From Desulfotomaculaceae bacterium (GTDB lineage: Bacteria > Bacillota > Desulfotomaculia > Desulfotomaculales > Pelotomaculaceae), in contig JAQVOH010000015.1 of the NCBI GenBank assembly GCA_028702695.1, positions 1-37,587 of the forward strand: 37,587 nucleotides of DNA, written 5' to 3'. The notes under the pieces are model-generated. The model ran no database searches. It saw only the letters and a list, made by a program, of their open reading frames with translations, and was not told the DNA's origin. Position 1 is the first letter of the stretch; every line of letters starts with the position of its first letter. Positions 25,056 through 31,935 of the stretch are shown one piece after another. Both the position numbers and the translations under genes were made by a program.

Positions 25056-26405
25056 ATGCAAAAAAATTTAGATATCGGAAATGGCAGTATTGGCAGGCTG
25101 CTCTGGGAATTTTCCCTGCCGGCCATCATCGGCAATGTAGTGAATGCCCTTTATAATGTTGTAGCCCGTATTTTTGTGGGGCAAGGGGTGGGGACCGTCG
25201 GGATCGCCGCAACCACGGTGGCTTTACCAGTGATGACGATTTTAATGGCCATTACCATGCTTGTTGGTATTGGCGCGACCGCTTTGATTTCGCTGCGTTT
25301 CGGGGAACAAAAAAAAGAAGAAGCGGAGAAAATTGCGGGTAATGCTACCTTCTTGTTGATTCTCTTACCGCTAATCCTATCAATAATTTATTTTTTCTTT
25401 GCCGACTCGATCTTAACGCTGTTTGGCGCCAGTCAAGAGGTTCTGCCCTATGCCCGGGATTATATCCATATCATCATGCTGGGAGCAGTTCCGGTATCGC
25501 TTTCTTTTGGCCTGAGTAACTTTATCCGGGCTGAAGGAAACCCCCGGTACGCCATGTTCACCCAAATCATCGGCGCGGTGATCAACATTGTTTTAAACTA
25601 TATATTTATTTTCCATCTGGGGTTGGGTCTCAAAGGCTCAGCTCTGGCAACCGTCATTGCTCAAACGGTCTCAGCAATTTGGGTAATCAGGTATTTTCTG
25701 CAAGGCTTGAGCAAGATTAAAATTAAACCTAAAAACCTGAAGCCCCAAATTCCGTTTGTGCTCAAAATCCTTTCAATAGGTTTTGCTCCTTTTGCGATGC
25801 AGCTCGCCTTTAGTGTTCAGCAAACGATTTTAAATAAAGCCGTAATGTCCTTTGGCGGCGATGTAGCGCTTGCAGCGGTTGGGATTATCATGAGCGTGGG
25901 TATGATTTTTTTCATGCCGATTATCGGAGTCAGTCAGGGAGCCCAGCCTTTGATTGGTTTTAACTATGGAGCCAGGCGCTATGAGCGCGTGAAAGAAATT
26001 TTGAAAACAGGCATTATGGCCGGTACAGTTCTTGCTATTGCAAGTTACATCATCATCCGACTCTTTGCTACCCCGATCGTAATGCTTTTTAGTAAAGGAG
26101 AGCCAGTCCTAACCCAGTTGTCTGTTCACGCTTTGCTCACCTTCTTTGCTCTCTTCCCGATTGTCGGCTTTCAGATTCTGGGCTCAAATTACTTTCAAGC
26201 CGTCGGTAAACCTGTGCAATCTACGATCTTGAGTTTATCAAGACAGGTACTCTTCTTTATTCCATTCCTGCTCATTCTGCCTAATTTCTGGGGTCTTGAG
26301 GGAGTTTGGCGGGCGGCGCCGATGGCTGATGTTCTGGCAGTAACCTTTACGGCCACGTTTCTGTCGTTTGAGTTGAGGGAATTGAAAAAGAAGCCCGCTG
26401 TTTAA
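25056..26405 (+). CDS. MATE family multidrug efflux transporter
   Basis: The 449-residue protein has 12 hydrophobic segments in two homologous halves. Family stretches are LLWEFSLPAIIGNVVNALYN, VGIAATTVALPVMT, GIGATALISLRFGEQ, NFIRAEGNPRYAM, GVSQGAQPLIGFNYGARRYE and LGSNYFQAVGKP. MATE proteins expel cationic drugs or metabolites by Na+ or H+ antiport; the NorM/MepA-like branch fits a MarR-controlled pump. AGGAGA stands before the ATG. The hairpin repeat at 26411 follows its stop by five bases and probably terminates the operon. Confidence 0.95.
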   Translation: MQKNLDIGNGSIGRLLWEFSLPAIIGNVVNALYNVVARIFVGQGVGTVGIAATTVALPVMTILMAITMLVGIGATALISLRFGEQKKEEAEKIAGNATFLLILLPLILSIIYFFFADSILTLFGASQEVLPYARDYIHIIMLGAVPVSLSFGLSNFIRAEGNPRYAMFTQIIGAVINIVLNYIFIFHLGLGLKGSALATVIAQTVSAIWVIRYFLQGLSKIKIKPKNLKPQIPFVLKILSIGFAPFAMQLAFSVQQTILNKAVMSFGGDVALAAVGIIMSVGMIFFMPIIGVSQGAQPLIGFNYGARRYERVKEILKTGIMAGTVLAIASYIIIRLFATPIVMLFSKGEPVLTQLSVHALLTFFALFPIVGFQILGSNYFQAVGKPVQSTILSLSRQVLFFIPFLLILPNFWGLEGVWRAAPMADVLAVTFTATFLSFELRELKKKPAV

Positions 26406-26410
26406 AAAGA

Positions 26411-26448
26411 AATAACCCATAACTTACCAAAGCAGGTTATGGGTTATT
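26411..26448. repeat. AATAACCCAT hairpin repeat, copy 2 (acts as terminator)
   Basis: AATAACCCATAAC and GTTATGGGTTATT form a perfect 13-base stem around TTACCAAAGCAG. It follows the MATE stop directly. The tail TTGGC is not T-rich; the stem end itself supplies ATT. It pairs in sequence with copy 1 at 22916-22954. Confidence 0.85.
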
Positions 26449-26456
26449 TGGCAAGT

Positions 26457-26582
26457 AGTGGGTGCTATATTGCCACCGATAAATGTGTAAAATGTGATGT
26501 TTGCGTTAATATGTGTCCTGTAACCCCCAAAGCAGTTGACTGGCATGTTGGAAACAAGAAAAATGCCCCCAATTATATTAAA
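26457..26582 (+). pseudogene. Fragment of a 4Fe-4S cluster protein
   Basis: The frame reads GCYIATDKCVKCDVCVNMCP followed by VTPKAVDWHVGNKK: a ferredoxin-type CX2CX2CX3CP motif with its flanking residues. There is no start with a ribosome site after the hairpin. The sense fades after about 40 codons and the open frame runs into the end of the convergent gene. It is best explained as a leftover of a larger iron-sulfur enzyme truncated on both sides. Which enzyme it was cannot be told. Confidence 0.5.
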
Positions 26583-27017
26583 CTAAGGGTTGTAATTTAT
26601 TTCTCCCGTGATAGGATCGCAAGTTCCTACCCTTACTAAAAATAACCCCCAGTTTCTAAGAATTTGTTTTACCTCTGCAACTGGAACATAGTTCTTGTTA
26701 CCCCTGGAGCATTCAGGTGGGATGATGATATAAGTACCAGCCTTTTTATCAAAGGCCGTAAGTTGATCCTTGGTATGATCATCACTATAAGTTAGACATG
26801 TTTCGATTTCAAATATAAGAGAACTATCGGTATCTATAGCAGTTATATCTGGTATATAACCGTTGATTTCACGAAAGGGGCCTTTGTGCCAATTAATATG
26901 ATCAGCATGTACGCTATATCCTCTGGAAGCTAAATCATTAGCAATATATCTAACCATGTTGTCATGGTGTATTTGTGAATCAGCTGAGCGTTTTGGGTTA
27001 CTTCCTTTTACCAACAT
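26583..27017 (-). CDS. Unknown protein, possible PD-(D/E)XK-type nuclease fold
   Basis: The 144-residue protein starts at ATG 27017 with AAAGGAGGTG five bases before it; the frame is open to 27047. The core INGYIPDITAIDTDSSLIFE followed by IET and, after a helix, AGTYIIIPP looks like a restriction-endonuclease-like fold: PD, a hairpin, then ExE in place of ExK. The upstream helix DNMVRYIANDLASRGYSVHA also fits. EVET-type variants exist in some nuclease families, but activity is uncertain. The C-terminus DPITGEINYNP is polar. No methylase or other restriction partner is near. AT-rich like its surroundings, so it may be horizontally acquired. Confidence 0.5.
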   Translation of the reverse strand: MLVKGSNPKRSADSQIHHDNMVRYIANDLASRGYSVHADHINWHKGPFREINGYIPDITAIDTDSSLIFEIETCLTYSDDHTKDQLTAFDKKAGTYIIIPPECSRGNKNYVPVAEVKQILRNWGLFLVRVGTCDPITGEINYNP

Positions 27018-27047
27018 GCCACCTCCTTTCCTACTAAAGTCATCCAT

Positions 27048-27336
27048 AATGACATTTCCACAGAAAAAGAGGTTTTCCTTTATCTAATAATGTCGTTGTG
27101 TGTCGAGATATTAGTCAGTTCCATTGACAAGCTCAATTACTCGAAAAATGCAAGATAGTATTGGAAGTGTAATAAATATGGAAGGGCTTATATATTGCAA
27201 AATCAAAAAAAATCCGAGATCAATATAAATAAGAGAGAATTTACGGGTATTTAGGGTAATTATGCCAACCAATCCACAAACAAGCACTTTTTATGGATAT
27301 TAAAATTACCAGGTGGTAATATGCATGAAAATACTA
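27048..27336. other. AT-rich spacer without a recognised gene
   Basis: No supported reading frame is present. A TGTCGAG element at 27101-27107 resembles the Spo0A box TGTCGAA at six of seven bases, but a single copy so far from a start is weak evidence. Confidence 0.3.
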
Positions 27337-27365
27337 TTGCCTAGAGTATAGTATTGCGGTAATAT
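27337..27365 (+). promoter_or_regulatory. Candidate promoter of the Spo0E-like gene
   Basis: TTGCCT, a 17-base spacer and TAATAT lie 31 bases before the ATG at 27397. Confidence 0.5.
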
Positions 27366-27396
27366 ATTGTAAACGGGTTTGAAAAGGAGTGAGCAT

Positions 27397-27546
27397 ATGT
27401 CCAGCGATAAACTAATTATGGCAATGGAAAGCTTGCGGACTGAAATAAACCTTTTGGTGGCTGACGAGGTTGGCTATGCTAAGGTGCTGGAGCTTAACCA
27501 GAAGTTGAATGAGTTGTTAGCAGATTGTAACAGAGTCGCCGTATGA
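27397..27546 (+). CDS. Spo0E-like sporulation regulatory peptide
   Basis: Forty-nine codons start at ATG with AAAAGGAGTGAG before it and end just before a strong terminator. The peptide pairs two helices, MESLRTEINLLVADEVG and VLELNQKLNELLADCNR, the layout of Spo0E-type aspartyl phosphatases that dephosphorylate Spo0A~P. The family core SQELD appears here as NQKLN, so the Ser and the Asp are both Asn. This may weaken phosphatase activity or mark a subfamily. Homology rests on length, helix pattern and the core motif. Confidence 0.65.
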   Translation: MSSDKLIMAMESLRTEINLLVADEVGYAKVLELNQKLNELLADCNRVAV

Positions 27547-27570
27547 GGCGGTTTTTGCAGTTTGATGTAT

Positions 27571-27598
27571 GCCTTGCTCTCCGGAGCGGGGCTTTTTT
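27571..27598 (+). terminator. Terminator of the Spo0E-like gene
   Basis: GCCTTGCTC pairs with GAGCGGGGC (two G-T pairs) around TCCG, followed by six T. Confidence 0.92.
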
Positions 27599-27674
27599 AT
27601 ATTGTAACATAACATAAAATTTTATTATGCGGGAAAAAATAATATCAATATTTTTCATGGGATTGAGGTAGCTT

Positions 27675-28766
27675 TTGAGAAATCAGGAACAAATATCTTC
27701 AACCCAAGCAATGAAATATGTAATTAGTACTGTATTAGCTACCGCAATTCTTTTCGTTCCAGGAATTACCGCTCAAAAGGCAGCCCAAGATGCTTGGCTC
27801 TCTCTCATAATAGCCATGATATTTGGAGTATTCGTTGCTTATATGTCTTCTGGTCTTGGTTTGAAATTTCCTAATGAAACAATAATTCAATTTTCTGTAA
27901 CAATTTTAGGAAAGCCTCTAGGAAAGTTTATTGGATTTATTTATGTATTTTATTTTTTTTATGTTGCTTACTTTGTTCAAAGGCAGTTTGGAGAGTTAAT
28001 GAACTCAGTCTACATGGTTAGAACACCCATGTTAGTCTTTATCATCATCGTAACATTACTGTCTTGTTATGTCATTTATAAAGGGCTGGAAGTGTTAGTT
28101 AGGGTAAATGACATTATCATAATTTGGATGTTAATCGGACTGGCGGCTATTTTCATATTAACAGCCAAAGATATTCAGTTTGTTAGATTTCTTCCAGTAT
28201 TTGATTCTGGTCTTGGAGCGGTCATCCGGGGTTCTTTTTCCCCGGCAAGCTGGTTAGGGGAAAGTGCCATCATTATGATGCTCATACCGTTCATAAGTGA
28301 TAAAGGGAAAGTCAAGAAGGCAAATGTTTTGGCCGTGATTTTTCTTTTTTTGATTATGGAATTAATTATATTAGGAGCGATCGGGGTTTTGGGCGTGAAC
28401 TTTACGCAGCGAAATCTTTTTCCGATGTTTTCGCTAGCCAGAAACGTAGATATTTCCTATGCTCCCATTCTAGAACGACAAGAAGCTGTATTTATGGTGA
28501 TTTGGGTTGCCGGGATGCTAATGAAACTAAGTACATTTTTTTACGCTGGTGTCCTTGGGTTATCCCAGTGGCTTAACATTTGTGATTATCGTCCTGTTGT
28601 TTTGCCTATGGGGGTAATAATAACTTCATTATCAATACTATCCTGGGATAATCTTATTGATCTCCAAAGATTCTCTGATGAGATCTTTTCTCCTTCAATA
28701 ATCTTTGTTAACTTCTTTATAACCTCGTTACTTTACATTGCCTCTATAGTAAGGATGAGAGCATAA
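27675..28766 (+). CDS. GerAB-type spore germination permease (orphan)
   Basis: The 363-residue protein has about ten membrane helices and the GerAB/APC-superfamily pattern: SSTQAMKYVISTVLATAILF, VPGITAQKAAQDAWLSLIIA, FYFFYVAYFVQRQFGELMNS, FLPVFDSGLGAVIRGSF and ERQEAVFMVIWVAGMLMKLS. B subunits of Ger receptors bind germinants such as amino acids in the spore inner membrane. Start is TTG with GAGGT before it. No GerA-type or GerC-type gene is adjacent, so it must act with distant partners or is left from a broken operon. Confidence 0.93.
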   Translation: MRNQEQISSTQAMKYVISTVLATAILFVPGITAQKAAQDAWLSLIIAMIFGVFVAYMSSGLGLKFPNETIIQFSVTILGKPLGKFIGFIYVFYFFYVAYFVQRQFGELMNSVYMVRTPMLVFIIIVTLLSCYVIYKGLEVLVRVNDIIIIWMLIGLAAIFILTAKDIQFVRFLPVFDSGLGAVIRGSFSPASWLGESAIIMMLIPFISDKGKVKKANVLAVIFLFLIMELIILGAIGVLGVNFTQRNLFPMFSLARNVDISYAPILERQEAVFMVIWVAGMLMKLSTFFYAGVLGLSQWLNICDYRPVVLPMGVIITSLSILSWDNLIDLQRFSDEIFSPSIIFVNFFITSLLYIASIVRMRA

Positions 28767-28800
28767 AAACGGAATGAAATTATATAGAAATATAAAATAA

Positions 28801-28823
28801 GGTTCCGGGTCACCACCGGAACC
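28801..28823 (-). terminator. Terminator of the candidate selenoprotein gene
   Basis: GGTTCCGG and CCGGAACC enclose seven bases; on the minus strand the hairpin is followed by TTATTTTATATTTC. It may act in both directions between converging genes. Confidence 0.7.
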
Positions 28824-28865
28824 TCGCTTGCTTATATCCACTCGTTTCCTGTTGGACAGTGTTCA

Positions 28866-29171
28866 TCAACCTGCGATAGGTTGTTCATAGATCAGCCCTT
28901 CGACCTGCAGTCTATGAAATAGAGCCCAGGCGCCCACCCGGGATATCTTAATCCCCTCCGGGTCAACAACGGCCTCCTTGAAAATATAAACCTTAATCCC
29001 GTCGGCAATAACTTCGTCGAACTTTTCGGGCAAATGCGGTTTGCCTGCGGACACGGCAGGCTCATTAACTACTCCCCCTCACCCGCTCACCATGACCAGA
29101 TCCACAGTAACGGAATCAGACCTATCGAGAATATATTTCTTGGCGTCTTGGGAAATCTCGATCTTGAACAT
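28866..29171 (-). CDS. Candidate selenoprotein (in-frame TGA as Sec31)
   Basis: From ATG 29171 (GGGGGTTG upstream) the frame gives MFKIEISQDAKKYILDR, then VTVDLVMVSG, a TGA at 29079-29081 (codon 31), then GGVVNEPAVSAGKPHLPEKF and DGIKVYIFKEAVVDP to the stop at 28866-28868; 101 residues if TGA is selenocysteine. Both halves read as one protein of a kind I recall as the 'CC/Se motif' (seleno)proteins of Moorella and Desulfotomaculum-like bacteria, in which Cys or Sec occupies this spot. A SECIS-type hairpin follows. Function is unknown; a redox or metal role is inferred. The alternative is a nonsense-mutated pseudogene. Confidence 0.72.
29043..29061 (-). promoter_or_regulatory. Bacterial SECIS-type hairpin after the TGA
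   Basis: In the mRNA, GCCUGC and GCAGGC form a 6-base stem with the apical loop CGUGUCC. The loop starts 23 bases after the UGA, and G is its second base, followed by U. Bacterial SECIS elements have a short stem, a small loop with a G among its first two bases, and this distance, so that SelB can bind. Confidence 0.65.
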
Positions 29172-29215
29172 TTTATTCAACCCCCAGATGTTCAAATTTT
29201 CACTGTCCTGGTGAT

Positions 29216-29245
29216 ATATTATCATGTTTATAATTCCTTTTTCAA
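29216..29245 (-). promoter_or_regulatory. Candidate promoter of the selenoprotein gene
   Basis: On the minus strand TTGAAA, an 18-base spacer and TAATAT lie 44 bases before the ATG. Confidence 0.45.
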
Positions 29246-29359
29246 TAATAAAGCTTTATCTAGCTATTTTAGCATATAAATATTTGCTATTTGCTCCTCG
29301 CCCATTGATAATTTTGCTGATTTCTTCCGCGCATGAGTTAATATATTTAATAAAGCAGG

Positions 29360-29388
29360 TTGACAACCGGAACTATCTACGCTATACT
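29360..29388 (+). promoter_or_regulatory. Strong SigA promoter of the trp T-box leader
   Basis: Perfect TTGACA, 17 bases and TATACT lie just before the T-box leader; transcription should start near 29395. Confidence 0.88.
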
Positions 29389-29403
29389 ACTAAAAAATAC
29401 ATA

Positions 29404-29669
29404 AACCGTTGAGCAAGAGAAGTACGAAAAATTGGGTGTATCCAGAGAGCTGATACCTGGTGTGAATTCAGCAGCACAGATTTTTCCGAATGGACTTGCG
29501 AGGGCAGCTTGAAACCAGTCGCTGGGAGTAGACGCTGACGGGAACCCTGTCCGTTATCAGTGGGGTGCATATGATGGTATGCAAAATGAGTGGGCGATGT
29601 AAATCGTCAATTTGGGTGGTATCGCAGAAGCTTAGGCTTTTGTCCCTATAAGGGGGCAAAGGCTTTTTT
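29404..29669 (+). promoter_or_regulatory. T-box leader (tRNA-Trp specific)
   Basis: The 5' part has AGAAGTACGAAAAA and GAGAGCTGATACCTGGTGTG (stem I with its AG-rich and distal loops). The 3' strand of stem I reads CCGAATGGACTTGCG, giving the specifier UGG (29491-29493) followed by A, the usual GAA-UGG-A layout, which pairs with the tRNA-Trp anticodon CCA. The T-box core TTGGGTGGTATCGCAGAAGC (29612-29631) forms the antiterminator, in competition with the terminator at 29636-29669. Uncharged tRNA-Trp would let transcription enter the trp genes. All parts appear intact. Confidence 0.93.
29636..29669 (+). terminator. T-box regulated terminator
   Basis: GCTTTTGTCCC pairs with GGGGGCAAAGGC over 11 bases around TATAA, followed by six T. 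Confidence 0.92.
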
Positions 29670-29723
29670 ATTTGTATTGATTAAGAATCCTACTTCTAGT
29701 GTAAATGAAAGGGGGCTTGAAAA

Positions 29724-30667
29724 ATGTTAAAAGGTCGGTTTGGCAGGCATGGGGGTCAATATATTCCCGAGACGCTGATGAACGCAGTCCTTGAACTGGA
29801 AGCGTCCTACGACCGTTATAAGAACGATTCGGCATTTATACAGGAACTTGAGGAGTTGCTCAAAAATTATGCCGGACGGCCCTCGTTGCTCTACTATGCG
29901 GATAAGATGACCCGCGATCTGGGTGGCGCGAAGATATATCTCAAACGCGAGGACCTCAATCATACCGGTTCTCACAAGATCAACAATGTGCTGGGGCAGG
30001 TACTTCTGGCCAAACGTATGGGCAAAACCCGCGTCATCGCAGAGACCGGCGCCGGACAGCACGGTGTTGCCACGGCAACAGCCGCCGCCCTGATGGGAAT
30101 GGATTGTGAAATATACATGGGCAAGGAGGACACAGACCGTCAGAGGCACTCAATGTTTTCCGCATGGAGCTATTGGGCGCACAGGTGCATGTGGTGACCA
30201 GCGGCACGCAAACACTGAAAGATGCCGTGAATGAAACGATGCGTGAGTGGACCCAGCGTGTCCAAGATACGCACTATGTGCTTGGCTCTGTGATGGGCCC
30301 GCACCCGTTCCCGACCATTGTCCGCGATTTTCAAAACGTCATTGGCCGCGAGGTCAAACAGCAGCTGCTGGAAAAGGAAGGCAGGCTTCCCGAGGTGCTG
30401 CTGGCCTGTGTTGGCGGCGGCAGCAATGCGATGGGACTGTTTTATGATTTCATCGAAGATGCAAACGTCCGTCTCATTTGCTGCGAGGCAGCCGGACATG
30501 GTGTTGCTACTGATAAGTCTGCTGCAACCATAGCAACCGGCACGGTCGGTATTTTCCACGGCATGAAGTCCTACTTTTGTCAAGATCAGTACGGTCAGAT
30601 TGCCCCGGTATATTCCATTTCGGCGGGGCTTGACTATCCGGGTATGGGTCATGAAGCAGGCCATTGA
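29724..30667 (+). pseudogene. trpB: Tryptophan synthase beta chain, frameshifted and truncated
   Basis: The N-terminal part reads [20 protein letters not shown] and has the PLP lysine in [13 protein letters not shown], then [14 protein letters not shown]. After MGKEDTDRQ the frame breaks. Removing AG at 30144-30145 (a CAGAG dinucleotide repeat) restores GAC CGT CAG GCA CTC AAT GTT TTC and joins [27 protein letters not shown] and [13 protein letters not shown]. It then ends in an unrelated tail, GHEAGH, so about 85 C-terminal residues are missing compared with the usual 395-400. AAAGGGGGC precedes the ATG. It lies straight after the Trp T-box. Confidence 0.93.
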
Positions 30668-30703
30668 ATAGTCGAAATTATATATATAAAGGGAGAGATT
30701 TAA

Positions 30704-31216
30704 TTGATTAAAAATATTTAACAGAAATTGACCACAAAAAAAGACCTAACGGCAGAAGAAATATACAGCTTGATTGTGGCAATTAAAAATGACCAGTTAA
30801 GTGATGTGCAGATTGCAGGCTTTCAAGTGTCTCTTTTAATGAAAGGACCAACGTTGACGGAAATTACGGCCATTGCTCAAGCGATGCGTGACAATTGTAT
30901 TAAAATTTCCCCAGCGGTAGAAGATGAACTCATGGATACCTGTGGTACCGGTGGCGGACTGAGCACCTTTAATATCTCCACTTCGGTAGCCTTTGTAGCA
31001 GCTGCCGCCGGTATTCCGGTGGCGAAGCACGGCAGCCGGTCCATCTCCAGCCTTTCCGGCAGCGCTGATGTTTTGGAAGCGCTGGATGTAGAAATCAATC
31101 AAAGTCCTAAAAGTGTCGAGAAGCTGATTGAAGACATAGGGATTGCCTTTCTTTATGCGCCTTTGTTTCATTCGGTAATGGGTAAGGTGCTGCCACCGGA
31201 AAAGGATCTGCGCTGA
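30704..31216 (+). pseudogene. trpD: Anthranilate phosphoribosyltransferase, nonsense mutation and C-terminal truncation
   Basis: The original start is TTG 30704 after AAAGGGAGAG. Codon 6 is TAA (30719-30721), where homologues carry a leucine-like residue (MIKNI-stop-QKLTTKKDLTAEE). The rest is well kept: DELMDTCGTGGGLSTFNIST, PVAKHGSRSISSLSGSADVL, then APLFHSVMGKVLPPEKDLR, where the sequence stops at about half the normal 340 residues. A TTG at 30728 could restart translation, but the second half of the enzyme is absent, so it cannot be active. Confidence 0.93.
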
Positions 31217-31217
31217 T

Positions 31218-31802
31218 ATGCTAATACCGGTACCCTGGAACCTGACCACGGCCAAAGCCAGGGGGCTCATTGAAGGGGTTCCTCCCTTTGTCAGCACCTG
31301 TGTGGTCACCGGTGGGCCGGTGGAAAAGGTATGGAAGATCGTCAATGAAACTTGTCCTGACGTAGTCCAACTTCATTATCAAGAAACGCTGCAGGAGGTA
31401 AAAGAATTAGCCCAGCAGTTCAAATTACGAGGGATTAAAACCATCAAGGCTTTGCGTATGGATGGTAACGGGAATTGTGATTTTGAACTTGCTGAGCCTG
31501 TCAAGGCAGCCCGGGCGCTGGCCAAAACCGGAGTAGCGGCGCTGCTGGTGGATTCCTATACCGCAGCCAGGCCAGGTGGTTCAGGAGTTTTGGTTGACAT
31601 AGCAACCTTTCGGACCATACAACAAGAGAGCGCTCTGCCGGTGATCCTGGCGGGTGGCCTAAGTCCAACGAATATCCTTGCGTTAATCCATGAGACCCAC
31701 CCTTTTGCAGTGGATGTCTTGACTGGGGTTGAAGCGAGCCCAGGCCATAAGGATCCAGAGAAAATTCACAGCTTCATGCAGAGTATTCAGGGCCATATTT
31801 AG
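31218..31802 (+). pseudogene. trpF: Phosphoribosylanthranilate isomerase, N-terminus deleted
   Basis: From about NLTTAKARGLIEGVPPFVST onward the sequence is a normal TrpF: PDVVQLHYQE, IKTIKALRMDG, ALLVDSYTAARPGGSG with the catalytic Asp, VILAGGLSPTNI and FAVDVLTGVEASPGHKDPEK. The first 30-35 residues, with the VKICGI segment and its catalytic Cys, are absent. The join with the trpD fragment lies near 31213, so one deletion seems to have removed the trpD end, trpC if it was present, and the trpF start. The ATG at 31218 lacks a ribosome site. Confidence 0.88.
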
Positions 31803-31935
31803 CGATATTCCATTGCAGGGAAAATAATTATGCTGTAGAATATATTCATTGTTGATGTCATGTCACAATTTGCAAAAAAATACATAAGGAAGAGGGATCT
31901 TGTAGAATGGTAGCACGGTGGGGGGTTGTTTTTTT

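Noticed and set aside
26439-26639. 66-codon plus-strand frame as a real small ferredoxin
   Set aside because: Its ATG lies inside the hairpin stem without a ribosome site and its end overlaps the convergent gene.
29034-29279. 81-codon plus-strand frame opposite the selenoprotein candidate
   Set aside because: It is the shadow of the minus-strand gene and has low-complexity, non-protein-like sequence and no ribosome site.
30170-30664. 164-codon minus-strand frame opposite trpB
   Set aside because: It mirrors the GC-rich codons of the trpB pseudogene; the plus strand matches TrpB throughout.
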